DNA of 64,000 nucleotides, from NCBI GenBank assembly GCA_004172865.1, contig SEBV01000008.1, positions 21,933 through 85,932 of the forward strand, written 5' to 3'. The stretch comes from Gammaproteobacteria bacterium (GTDB lineage: Bacteria > Pseudomonadota > Gammaproteobacteria > Pseudomonadales > Cellvibrionaceae). This document shows positions 9,673 through 17,009 of the stretch, one piece after another. Position numbers and translations under genes: made by a program. The notes beneath the pieces were generated by a model that was not told the DNA's origin, did no database searches, and saw nothing but the letters and a program-made list of their open reading frames with translations. Every line of letters starts with the position of its first letter. The stretch's first letter is position 1.

Positions 9673-10413
9673 TTATTCAGACTGCGCGCTTTTGCGCGGA
9701 ATATTTTTAAGAACAATGTGGCTCGCATTTTTGCTACTGGCTGGTGGTGCGCCAGTCAGAAAGTAGGCATGCAATTGGTGGGCGAAACGGTTTAATTTAC
9801 TGCTGATGGTGCGATTGCCACGGTTGATCGCGTTGTAGCCCAACACGGCAGGAATAGCTACCACTAAGCCGAAGGCGGTCATGATCAAGGCTTCGCCCAC
9901 GGGACCGGCGATTTTATCAATACTGGCAGAGCCGTTCAGGCCGATGCTAACCAAGGCATGATAAATGCCCCATACGGTGCCGAATAATCCTACGAAAGGC
10001 GCCGTTGAACCTACAGACGCAAGTAACGCTAGACCGCGTTGAAGTCTGTCAGTGCTGTGATCAATAGAGTCTTTAAGGCAAGAGGTTAACCAGTCTGATA
10101 GTGGCAAATTACCGTGCAAATCTGTTTTGTGGTTTTGATGATGATCAAGCGCAGCCTGGCCTTCTTCCGCAAGGTGGCGGTAAGGGTTTTCACTGCGATC
10201 TGTACCCAATACATGCAAACCCTCGGCAAAGCTTTGCGCATGCCAGAAATCAGACAATGCGCTGTTGGCTTTACGCAAACGCAATAAACCCCAGCTGCGC
10301 AGTACTATCACAAACCAGCTGGAGATCGACATAAGCAATAGAATAATTGCAACAGTCTTAATGATCGCGTCGCCTTGCAACCAAATGGACGATATACCAT
10401 AGGGTGAATTCAT
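9673..10413 (-). CDS. exbB: Biopolymer transport protein ExbB
   Basis: 246-residue inner-membrane MotA/TolQ/ExbB family protein, the proton channel scaffold that powers TonB. An N-terminal membrane segment (IIKTVAIILLLMSISSWFVI) is followed by a cytoplasmic loop and the conserved pair of C-terminal membrane helices (LLASVGSTAPFVGLFGTVWG and GEALIMTAFGLVVAIPAVLG). Sits between tonB (35 bp) and exbD (11 bp). The N-terminal segment lacks the long periplasmic extension seen in some ExbB proteins. Confidence 0.94.
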   Translation of the reverse strand: MNSPYGISSIWLQGDAIIKTVAIILLLMSISSWFVIVLRSWGLLRLRKANSALSDFWHAQSFAEGLHVLGTDRSENPYRHLAEEGQAALDHHQNHKTDLHGNLPLSDWLTSCLKDSIDHSTDRLQRGLALLASVGSTAPFVGLFGTVWGIYHALVSIGLNGSASIDKIAGPVGEALIMTAFGLVVAIPAVLGYNAINRGNRTISSKLNRFAHQLHAYFLTGAPPASSKNASHIVLKNIPRKSAQSE

Positions 10414-10448
10414 AAATGCCTCATCAACAATTCAAATATTAAAAATAC

Positions 10449-11063
10449 CTAGCGATTAAGCGAAAACTCAATCGGCAACTCATATACGTAATCTATAGCT
10501 TCACCGCCGCGCTTGGCCGGCACAAAATGCCAGTTCTTAACGGCGCGCATTGCGGATTCATCCAAACGGGGATAGCCGCTGCTTTTTTTTAAGTGTATTT
10601 CGCCGAGGCTGCCATCTGCTTTCACCAAGATCTCCAGCAATACTATGCCTTCCTCTCTCAGTTTGCGTGACGACTGAGGGTAGGCGGGTGCGGGGTTATT
10701 GAGATGATTCGCATCGGCCTGAGGCGGGCTTACCGGCGCAGGCGATGGCTCTGCAGGTTTTGGATTTTCCACGACCTGCGGCGGTATAGGATCAGCTTCC
10801 TGAGAAATAGCTCGCTCGGATGGCGGTGCTTTAGGCAGCGGAATTTTTGGTTTAGGCAGCGGCTTTTCTTGCGGCGGCGGTGGCACTACCGGTTTTTCAG
10901 GTTCGGGAATAGGCTCGCTTGCAACAATAACGCCTTGAATCGTTGGAGGTTCGATCAACACAGGCGCAGATTGAGCTGGCGAATAAATAATGGCTGCCAA
11001 GATGCCAAAGTGTGCAATAACCACTAGCAGCAAGGAAGAGGGAACTGAGTATTTAGATTTCAT
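10449..11063 (-). CDS. tonB: Energy transducer TonB
   Basis: Links the ExbB-ExbD motor to outer-membrane receptors. From the ATG at 11063 it has 204 residues: an N-terminal membrane anchor (SSLLLVVIAHFGILAAIIY), a long Pro-Lys/Pro-Glu periplasmic spacer (about 40-110; PEPEKPVVPPPPQEKPLPKP), and the C-terminal TonB domain (YPQSSRKLREEGIVLLEILV, SSGYPRLDESAMRAVKNWHF). A TTG at 11096 would add 11 residues, but it lies inside the Fur box, so the ATG is preferred. First gene of tonB-exbB-exbD and most likely iron-repressed. Confidence 0.95.
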   Translation of the reverse strand: MKSKYSVPSSLLLVVIAHFGILAAIIYSPAQSAPVLIEPPTIQGVIVASEPIPEPEKPVVPPPPQEKPLPKPKIPLPKAPPSERAISQEADPIPPQVVENPKPAEPSPAPVSPPQADANHLNNPAPAYPQSSRKLREEGIVLLEILVKADGSLGEIHLKKSSGYPRLDESAMRAVKNWHFVPAKRGGEAIDYVYELPIEFSLNR

Positions 11064-11095
11064 CGAAAAACAACAGCAATCAAAATTGTGATGCA

Positions 11096-11114
11096 AATGA
11101 TAATGCTTATCATT
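11096..11114. promoter_or_regulatory. Fur box upstream of tonB
   Basis: 19-bp inverted repeat AATGATAATGCTTATCATT (8-3-8, perfect arms), matching the classical Fur operator. It ends 33 bp before the preferred tonB start, so a bound repressor would cover the promoter of tonB-exbB-exbD. Confidence 0.9.
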
Positions 11115-11419
11115 GTGACGCGCAATCTATTTTAATATTACTGGTAATGAATTGCTGTCAGCTGTACCGATAAAGGCTGCTTTATCTACAGAATCGTCAT
11201 CTGCTGCTTCTAACTCCTTTTATCGAATTTTCACTAGTCGTCAAAATTTCCATATCGGCGTGAACTTTCTCCAAGTCCCACTATCTATTAAACGTTATTG
11301 ATAATAGTTATCAATAACGTTTGTAAAATAATTTGGTTGTGCTAGATTGCATTTAATGAGAATTAATCTTATTTGTAATTTATAAAACCATCATTCAATG
11401 TCCCAAAAGGAGCATCGTT
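11115..11419. promoter_or_regulatory. Divergent promoter region with extended Fur-type palindrome
   Basis: This 305-bp stretch separates tonB from the divergent operon starting at 11420. At 11290-11322 there is a perfect 33-bp palindrome with 15-bp arms (AAACGTTATTGATAA) around TAG. Its core TTGATAATAGTTATCAA resembles a Fur site, but the arms are longer than a usual Fur box. It lies 98 bp before the 11420 start and about 230 bp from tonB, so it more likely controls the 11420 operon. I see no coding frame here. Confidence 0.75.
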
Positions 11420-11680
11420 ATGCGTGAAGCACTTGTGACCCGCGAGGTGAAGTTTGAGGATTTTCAGGAAGAGCTATTGCACTTTCTGGCACGCCGTTTT
11501 GGTTCTATTCCTTTGGCGGAAAGGATTTATAAGGAAATGGAAAAGCGTATTGCCGAGTCGGATATGTTGGCGCTCGTGGGTAGCCCGAGAGTTTATTTGA
11601 GCAGTTACGGTCTATCGCTGGGATTGCAGTTTTTACAGGAAGAGTTGCGTGTTAACCCGCAATACATGGAGCGTGCTTGA
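11420..11680 (+). CDS. Small protein, first gene of a Fur-linked operon
   Basis: 86 residues, not recognised. It has no signal peptide or membrane segment. It reads as mostly helical and charged (VKFEDFQEELLHFLARRFGS, ERIYKEMEKRIAESDM), ending in a more hydrophobic Gly/Leu-rich stretch (SSYGLSLGLQFLQEEL). It starts at an ATG with AAGGAG 9 nt upstream. The stop overlaps the next start (TGATG), so translation is probably coupled. With the extended Fur-type palindrome upstream and tonB divergent, an iron-starvation role is likely. It could be a binding or adaptor subunit for the methyltransferase that follows. Confidence 0.7.
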   Translation: MREALVTREVKFEDFQEELLHFLARRFGSIPLAERIYKEMEKRIAESDMLALVGSPRVYLSSYGLSLGLQFLQEELRVNPQYMERA

Positions 11681-12435
11681 TGGCCCTATCTCTGGACATA
11701 CGTAAAGCGCTTTGCGCGCGAGCGCATGCACGGCGTCAGTGGCCTGAGATGGGTTTTAATGATCAATCGGCCAATTTATTAGCGCAATTGCTCGGCATTA
11801 ACTTGAAGCAACGTTTACCGCTCCAGGATGAGCAAAAAATTATTGAACGCTGCCAATGGTTCGATGAACGTTGCCTCGATTTTTTCCAGCGTCACCCGCG
11901 TGCGATGTGCATTGAGTTAGGCGCTGGTTTTAGTACGCGTTTTCATCGGCTAAGCGATACCGCTGATTGGCCAAGGTTTGAATGGGTAGATGTTGATTTA
12001 CCGCAAGTCACATCTTCCAAGGCAAAGGTTTTGCCTGCTATCGATAATTACCGGCTTGTTAGCGCAGACATTATGAATGACAACTGGCTGAGTCAATCAG
12101 GTTGGGTTGCTGGTCAACCATTGCTGATTTTAATGGAAGCCGTTTCCACTGAAATAGGTGATGACGCGATTCTGAAACTCCTCTATCGCTTACGTCAGGC
12201 AGCAGGTAGCGCAGAGGAATTGGAATTGGTATTGGATGTTCGTCAATCGAGCCGCTGGCAAAATTGGTTGAAAACAATTGCAGTCGCATTCGGTGCTGGT
12301 TTTACTTTGCCGATTACAAGTTCAGTTTCCACATTGGAATATTTGGATTATCACATTACTCACCAAAAAAAATTGCTCGGCAATACGGCGGTGGGATTAG
12401 TGATTAATTATAAAAATCAACAGGAGTTGCTATGA
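11680..12435 (+). CDS. LCM-type class I methyltransferase
   Basis: 251 residues, resembling the leucine carboxyl methyltransferase/PPM1 family of SAM-dependent O-methyltransferases. The SAM-binding glycine loop is CIELGAGFSTRF (near residue 75), followed by an acidic strand WVDVDLP; a later LILMEAVSTEIGDD and the C-terminal strand region (TSSVSTLEYLDYHI) fit the family. The ATG at 11680 is used rather than the TTG at 11677. It overlaps both neighbours (TGATG before, ATGA after), so the three genes form one translationally coupled unit. The family methylates carboxyl or hydroxyl groups of small molecules and proteins. The substrate here is unknown; in a Fur-type operon it could be a metal-binding metabolite. 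Confidence 0.75.
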   Translation: MALSLDIRKALCARAHARRQWPEMGFNDQSANLLAQLLGINLKQRLPLQDEQKIIERCQWFDERCLDFFQRHPRAMCIELGAGFSTRFHRLSDTADWPRFEWVDVDLPQVTSSKAKVLPAIDNYRLVSADIMNDNWLSQSGWVAGQPLLILMEAVSTEIGDDAILKLLYRLRQAAGSAEELELVLDVRQSSRWQNWLKTIAVAFGAGFTLPITSSVSTLEYLDYHITHQKKLLGNTAVGLVINYKNQQELL

Positions 12436-12944
12436 GCGCACAAGCTTTAGTTGCGGATTTTCAAGATTCACATTCGGTGCAAACGCTTAATCTTGAATCA
12501 TGGAAAATAGAAATTAGTGCGGCAAATAATGCATTTATTCATGGTCAACATGCGAATGCGTTTACTCATTATCACGCTGCCTTAGAAATAGCTGAAATCG
12601 GCGTTGCTGAATTATTGCTTGTACAAAAAGTTGAACTGTTAATAGAAGCCGAACGTCAAGTCGCTGCATTAGTTGTTACGAGACATAATCTGGCCGATTT
12701 ATTTCGGCAAGCAGGTCAGCTCACTGAGGCAGTTAAACATTTGTGCGAAGCACATGAATCACTATTTAAATTGTTGCATCACGCAAATTCTGATGTGCAA
12801 ATTTTAGCGCAGCGGCATTCGAGAATTACTTATCAAGAGTTAATGAGTTTCACTCAGCATCATGGGAAAAACTCTCGCATTCAGCAATCATTATTATTAA
12901 CAAAATTTGTATGCGAATGTTGTCGTCAAAAAGTATCGCATTAA
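12432..12944 (+). CDS. Helical TPR-like protein, third gene of the operon
   Basis: 170 residues, no signal peptide or membrane segment. Residues about 28-130 look like two or three helical hairpins of the tetratricopeptide kind (NAFIHGQHANAFTHYHAALE, TRHNLADLFRQAGQLTEAVK). It is rich in His (many HxxH-like spacings) and ends with CECCRQKVSH, a Cys cluster that could bind metal. It resembles in style the DUF2753 proteins of marine gammaproteobacteria, but I am not sure of membership. Its ATG overlaps the stop of the methyltransferase gene. Possible scaffold or iron/heme-related partner; function unknown. Confidence 0.7.
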   Translation: MSAQALVADFQDSHSVQTLNLESWKIEISAANNAFIHGQHANAFTHYHAALEIAEIGVAELLLVQKVELLIEAERQVAALVVTRHNLADLFRQAGQLTEAVKHLCEAHESLFKLLHHANSDVQILAQRHSRITYQELMSFTQHHGKNSRIQQSLLLTKFVCECCRQKVSH

Positions 12945-13040
12945 TTTAAATTGCTTATTTTTGCAGTGACATCTCAGTCAATTTGAAGAATAATATCGCG
13001 TGTTCAAAATTATTTTTCATATTCTTCTGAGGGTACACCC

Positions 13041-13496
13041 ATGAATGACGCAGATAAAAAATTAGCAATAGAAGGTTTAAACCGCATTATGGAAACCGAA
13101 TTGGCGGGTGTAGTTAAATACACTCACTATTCGCTTATGGTGTTTGGTTACAATAGAATCCCGATTGTTTCATGGTTAAAAGGTAATGCTAGCGAGAGTC
13201 TCGATCATGCGCATCGCGCAGGAGAGTTATTAACCTTATTGGGTGGCCATCCTTCATTAAAAATTGGTTCTTTGTTAGAAACTGAAAAACACGACATAGG
13301 CGATATTTTGCGTGAAAGCCTTGCGCACGAAAAATCTGCAATCACCTCTTATTATGATTTGTTAAAAATTTCTGAAGGTAAATCAATCTTACTTGAAGAA
13401 TATGCTCGCGAAATGATTGTGCAAGAAGAATTACATCTCGATGAAGTAGACAAAATGTTACGTCGTCCTGGTGAGATTGCTCCGTTTCAACAATGA
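13041..13496 (+). CDS. Ferritin-like protein (bacterioferritin family, no heme Met)
   Basis: 151-residue four-helix-bundle protein. Probable di-iron residues fall in helix A (METELAG), helix C (AHEKSA) and helix D (QEELHLDEVDKML, ExxH). In helix B the motif is SESLDHAHRAG: aligned by the HA...GGHP segment to bacterioferritin, the heme-ligand Met is a Leu, and the usual ExxH reads ExxxH, so heme binding is unlikely and the diiron site may be modified. Likely role: iron oxidation and storage or detoxification in the cytosol. It stands alone 97 bp after the Fur-linked operon, with a good GAGGGT ribosome site and a terminator after it. Confidence 0.82.
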   Translation: MNDADKKLAIEGLNRIMETELAGVVKYTHYSLMVFGYNRIPIVSWLKGNASESLDHAHRAGELLTLLGGHPSLKIGSLLETEKHDIGDILRESLAHEKSAITSYYDLLKISEGKSILLEEYAREMIVQEELHLDEVDKMLRRPGEIAPFQQ

Positions 13497-13530
13497 TTTA
13501 GTCGATGCATGATAGATAATTTATCGTTCT

Positions 13531-13570
13531 AAAAAAACGGCGTGTATTTTTGATGCACGCCGTTTTTTTA
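13531..13570. terminator. Bidirectional terminator after the ferritin-like gene
   Basis: Stem with arms ACGGCGTG and (TG)CACGCCGT, A-run before and T-run after. Lies between convergent genes and can serve both. Confidence 0.88.
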
Positions 13571-13592
13571 TCACTGTAAAATCAATAATTAA

Positions 13593-13823
13593 CTATTGTG
13601 CTTTCGTGCAGTTGATTATTTCTTTGGTCTTGCTGCAATAAAATTTTGTATTTTTGCAGCTTGCAGTCCACGCTAGGCCTGAAAAATCGGTTTTCTCAAT
13701 CGTTATCTCGTCCGGGTGACATCCTATAAGGCCTGATGATTCGAGTTGTGTGGTTCTTTTATATGTTTCGGCACATCCAGAAATGAGAATTAAAAAAGTT
13801 GCTGTGCAGATAGTCGATTTCAT
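13593..13823 (-). CDS. Small lipoprotein, unknown
   Basis: 76 residues from the ATG at 13823; an ATG at 13835 would add four. It has a short signal peptide ending in a lipobox (LILISGC). The mature part contains several further cysteines (GCHPDE, SCKNTKFYCSK, INCTK), suggesting two disulfides in the periplasm. I do not recognise a family. It is last in a run of minus-strand genes after the PepSY operon, 59 bp from its neighbour. Confidence 0.6.
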   Translation of the reverse strand: MKSTICTATFLILISGCAETYKRTTQLESSGLIGCHPDEITIEKTDFSGLAWTASCKNTKFYCSKTKEIINCTKAQ

Positions 13824-13881
13824 TTGTATATCCATAAAATTTAAAAGTGAATATTCGATAATATAATTCAGATTAAATCAA

Positions 13882-14709
13882 TTATTTTTTTAATAAATCT
13901 ACATAAGTGACATGATCGTTAATCTTATCAATTATTATTCTTACGTTTTCAGGTATTCCATTTTCAAAGGGTGGTAAGCCAGCTTTTTCTCTGTGTTGAG
14001 CCATTTCAAGATAAGTACTTTCTGCATCATTTAATATTTTCTGATTATCTTCTTTGGATAGAGGGTTGGATTGCCGTAGCACTTTAAGTTGCGTTTTTGA
14101 ATCAGGGTCGCCGCGTTTTACTCCAACGTAGGCAAATTTATAAGATTCCATTAGCCATAACTTTCGTTGCTTGAAATCGTGGATTGATCTTCTCTCCATA
14201 AGGTTGCTTAAGTCGTTGAGGCTTTTGGTGTAGCCGAGTAGCGATGCTTCATATAAATGTTTTGCTGCGGTATCCAAAGTTTTTGATGGAAGTTGTCCGG
14301 GTCCTTTTAATAATCTAATTGCAAGTAACATATGGGCTTTTGGATCATTTTGATTTGCCAATGCAGTTAATGTTTCGTCACTCATTGAATCATAGTCGCC
14401 AGGCGCACCTCGGTAACCGCGTGGTTCACACCAAGCCACCAAAGTTTCAATTTCGCCTTTGGTTAATCCGCTATTTGGGTCTATGGCTTCAATGGTTGAA
14501 TTTTCAGAAGTAGAATTTTCAGTGATTGAATTTAATGGTTTAAATGAGGATTGAGTTTTGTGCTGCAAGTGTTCGGAAACTGATGAAGCTGTGAATACGT
14601 CGTTGCTGTTTTGTTTTTCAGTGTTAAGTAATATTTCTTGTTTTGTTGACAATAAATAGGCAATGATTGATCCAACAATAAATGTAAATAATCCAATATG
14701 TTTTTTCAT
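13882..14709 (-). CDS. Membrane-anchored Sel1/TPR-like protein
   Basis: 275 residues from the ATG at 14709, which has AGGAAG just upstream; a longer frame to 14799 would overlap the upstream PepSY gene. An N-terminal hydrophobic segment (IGLFTFIVGSIIAYLLS) anchors it, then a Ser/Asn-rich linker, then helical repeats (LTALANQNDPKAHMLLAIRL, AAKHLYEASLLGYTKSLNDL) resembling Sel1-like repeats. It has a conserved-looking WCEPRGYRGAPGDY segment. It lies 22 bp after the PepSY gene and is probably co-transcribed. Function unknown; Sel1 proteins usually act as protein-interaction scaffolds. Confidence 0.65.
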   Translation of the reverse strand: MKKHIGLFTFIVGSIIAYLLSTKQEILLNTEKQNSNDVFTASSVSEHLQHKTQSSFKPLNSITENSTSENSTIEAIDPNSGLTKGEIETLVAWCEPRGYRGAPGDYDSMSDETLTALANQNDPKAHMLLAIRLLKGPGQLPSKTLDTAAKHLYEASLLGYTKSLNDLSNLMERRSIHDFKQRKLWLMESYKFAYVGVKRGDPDSKTQLKVLRQSNPLSKEDNQKILNDAESTYLEMAQHREKAGLPPFENGIPENVRIIIDKINDHVTYVDLLKK

Positions 14710-14731
14710 TTTCTTCCTTAAGACGCGTAAT

Positions 14732-16330
14732 TCAAATTGCCCAAACGCTATCGGATTGGCTGCGAATACGGCGCACTGTAATACGTGCGGCGTATACAAA
14801 TAAAGCGGCCAGCACTAATGCTGCGAGATCTACTGCTGATGTGCTGCGGTGCCACCAAATTCCCAAGTCGGGAATTATAACCGCGATAAGCGAACTGACG
14901 GGAATAGCTAAAGACGCGAACGCGCAGAGATACAAAATCTGTATAGCTGCGCGCCCGGCGCCACGCAAAAAAGCCCAGGCAACTGCTAATAGAAATACGC
15001 TATAATACACCGTTAAATAATTTAAATTAATATTGCCATTTAATAGGTGTAGCCATTTTGCTGCTGCGAAAGTTGCGCAAACACCTGCTAATGAGCCCAA
15101 ACAAATTCCTACGGTAGCTGCGGCCATTAAGCGCGTTGCTCGGCGTTGTACTACGGGTTCAACTGCATTTTTTTGTAATTTCCGGCGCGATTCAATCCAC
15201 AGTAAATTGCCGGAATAAAATAAAAACGCGCCGCTTAATCCGAGAAAAAAATAAACCCAGCGAACCAAATCACCCCCATAGCTTCCAAAGTGCAATGCGA
15301 AAAATGGTGTAATTAATTGGCTCCAAATATTTTGTTTGCCGGGCAACATGCTGTTATTGGTGATATCACCACTATAAGGATTAATCATTACAAAACCTGA
15401 TGTTGCACCTTGCACCATATGCCTTGGGCTTAGGATAGCTGCGCGAACCGTTGCGCGTGAAGTTTCCAAGCCCATGTAGCGCATTTCAGTGATGGTAAAG
15501 TCGGGTGCTTCTTGCTGAAGTTTTTGTAGCAGTGTAGTTACAGGTAATAAATTTTCAATTTTGTAAGTGTGCTGCGCTTTTGGTGGCGGAGCACCAAACA
15601 TAGGTTGGTCGCGATAAACGACTTCTGCTAGCGAATCGTAAAATTGATCGTGAAACGCAAACACGATAATCGTGAGGCTGATAACAATGTGATAGGGCAG
15701 GCTGGCAATGCCGATAACATTGTGAGCATCGAGCCAAAAACGTTTGCGATTTTTACCAGCGCGTAATGCAAAGAAATCTTTTACTAATGTGGGCAATAAT
15801 AAAATAAGGCCGGATACCAACGCTAAAAAATAAAGTACAGCTGCAATACCCATTAAATAAGTACCGAGATATTCTCCGCCCACTAGCGCAGGAATACCTG
15901 CCGTGCGGTGCAACATATCGATAAGTTCAGTTAATAATGATGGAACTCGCTCTTGCAATTGCAATTCGCCTACACCATTTAGCCACGCGTAGGATTGATT
16001 AGTCGTGAGTAATAATTCATGGCCACTTTCTTCAGCGCTCCAGCTTGTGGGCGCTGTGTGTTGTTCGTTTTGTTCAAGATGCAATACAAATTCGTTGCGA
16101 GTTTGTGGATATTTTTTTACGAGTTCGTAAACGAGTTTATCCATATCTGCTGTCGAAGATTTTTGCGCGACGGAAAAATCTTGCGGTGCGCTCGCCCAAC
16201 GTTCAAGTGGCTGTTTGAACATGGTTAAGGCGCCTGCAAAAAATCCAATAAATAACAGCATGCCCGCGGTGATTCCAGCCCAGGTATGTAGCGATTTATA
16301 AATGCGGAGAATGTCGGTATGGACTTTCAT
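14732..16330 (-). CDS. PepSY-associated TM protein (siderophore-iron reductase type)
   Basis: 532 residues. The architecture is the PepSY_TM family: a first helix (WAGITAGMLLFIGFFAGALT), a long periplasmic domain, paired helices (GIAAVLYFLALVSGLILLLP), conserved histidines in DAHNVIGIASLPYHI and ALHFGSYGG, and further helices in the C-terminal 150 residues. Such proteins accompany TonB-dependent siderophore receptors, and some are implicated in inner-membrane reduction of ferric siderophores. It is the fourth gene downstream of the receptor at 17010-18995, so its role is probably iron release or electron delivery for that receptor's ligand. Confidence 0.85.
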   Translation of the reverse strand: MKVHTDILRIYKSLHTWAGITAGMLLFIGFFAGALTMFKQPLERWASAPQDFSVAQKSSTADMDKLVYELVKKYPQTRNEFVLHLEQNEQHTAPTSWSAEESGHELLLTTNQSYAWLNGVGELQLQERVPSLLTELIDMLHRTAGIPALVGGEYLGTYLMGIAAVLYFLALVSGLILLLPTLVKDFFALRAGKNRKRFWLDAHNVIGIASLPYHIVISLTIIVFAFHDQFYDSLAEVVYRDQPMFGAPPPKAQHTYKIENLLPVTTLLQKLQQEAPDFTITEMRYMGLETSRATVRAAILSPRHMVQGATSGFVMINPYSGDITNNSMLPGKQNIWSQLITPFFALHFGSYGGDLVRWVYFFLGLSGAFLFYSGNLLWIESRRKLQKNAVEPVVQRRATRLMAAATVGICLGSLAGVCATFAAAKWLHLLNGNINLNYLTVYYSVFLLAVAWAFLRGAGRAAIQILYLCAFASLAIPVSSLIAVIIPDLGIWWHRSTSAVDLAALVLAALFVYAARITVRRIRSQSDSVWAI

Positions 16331-16357
16331 GATCTTCCTTAAATGGCAGCAAGCAGC

Positions 16358-16666
16358 TTAGGTGCAATGAATTAAGGGTGCAGCAAATAAAATTGCGTAG
16401 GCGATGAGGTTGATACCTGCAAGCCAAAGCAGGGCGCGTAACCCAGTGCGGAATAGGTAGACGAGACTAAAAATTAGCATCCAGATGGGAGCAATAATCC
16501 ACATCACAAACTGTACTTTTTGCGGTGCAGCAAGCCCGCTGGGGCCGAACCAGGCGAATAATCCACTTAGTGCCAGTGCGAGAGTTAATCCCAAAATGAC
16601 GCCTGCGCAGGTTTTAGTCCACCAATCGGCTTGAATAGGTGATTTCTTCTGAAGGCTGCGGCTCAT
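16358..16666 (-). CDS. DUF3649 small membrane protein
   Basis: 102 residues with three hydrophobic segments (CAGVILGLTLALALSGLFAW, VQFVMWIIAPIWMLIFSLVY, LLWLAGINLIAYAILFA) and a basic N-terminus. Size, topology and position between a DUF3325 protein and a PepSY protein fit the DUF3649 family found in iron-siderophore receptor operons. Its start overlaps the upstream gene by 4 bp, so the two are translationally coupled. Exact biochemical role unknown. Confidence 0.75.
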   Translation of the reverse strand: MSRSLQKKSPIQADWWTKTCAGVILGLTLALALSGLFAWFGPSGLAAPQKVQFVMWIIAPIWMLIFSLVYLFRTGLRALLWLAGINLIAYAILFAAPLIHCT

Positions 16667-16929
16667 AGTTTGGGTTTCTTAATGATCAGCGAAAAAAACG
16701 GTAGCAAGCTGAAGCTCAACAGATTGATGGTCAGCCACGCAAAAATAGCGGTAATTGTTGTAAACGAATAAAGCGCGGCAATTAAGCCCAACGCGAGTAG
16801 GAGAAGTGAAATATATCGCCATGGCTTTGCTGGTAGTGGCTCATCTCGCCAACCTTGGTGTGGATGACTTAGATAAAGCAGGCCAGTTGCGACGAGAGTC
16901 ACTAATACAAAAACAAGATTCATTGGCAA
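16663..16929 (-). CDS. DUF3325 small membrane protein
   Basis: 88 residues, nearly all membrane: an N-terminal helix (LVFVLVTLVATGLLYLS), a short polar loop, then two helices (YISLLLLALGLIAALYSF, AIFAWLTINLLSFSLLPFF). It fits the DUF3325 family that sits between siderophore receptors and DUF3649/PepSY genes. It is the first gene after the receptor, with a strong hairpin in between. Confidence 0.7.
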   Translation of the reverse strand: MPMNLVFVLVTLVATGLLYLSHPHQGWRDEPLPAKPWRYISLLLLALGLIAALYSFTTITAIFAWLTINLLSFSLLPFFSLIIKKPKL

Positions 16930-16940
16930 TTCCTGTAAAC

Positions 16941-16971
16941 CGGGGCTGTAATTAATTCAATTACAGCCCCG
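16941..16971 (-). other. Intercistronic hairpin after the receptor gene
   Basis: Perfect 13-bp arms (CGGGGCTGTAATT) around a 5-nt loop. On the coding (minus) strand no T-run follows, so it is a better candidate for RNA protection or processing than full termination. It lies between the receptor stop (17010) and the DUF3325 start (16929), and would allow more receptor than accessory protein to be made. Confidence 0.75.
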
Positions 16972-17009
16972 TTGGGTTCCTTCTAGTGCTCGCTAAAATT
17001 AAAGAGTCA

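Noticed and set aside
11064..11096. TTG start for TonB
   Set aside because: It overlaps the Fur box, and the ATG at 11063 directly precedes the membrane anchor.
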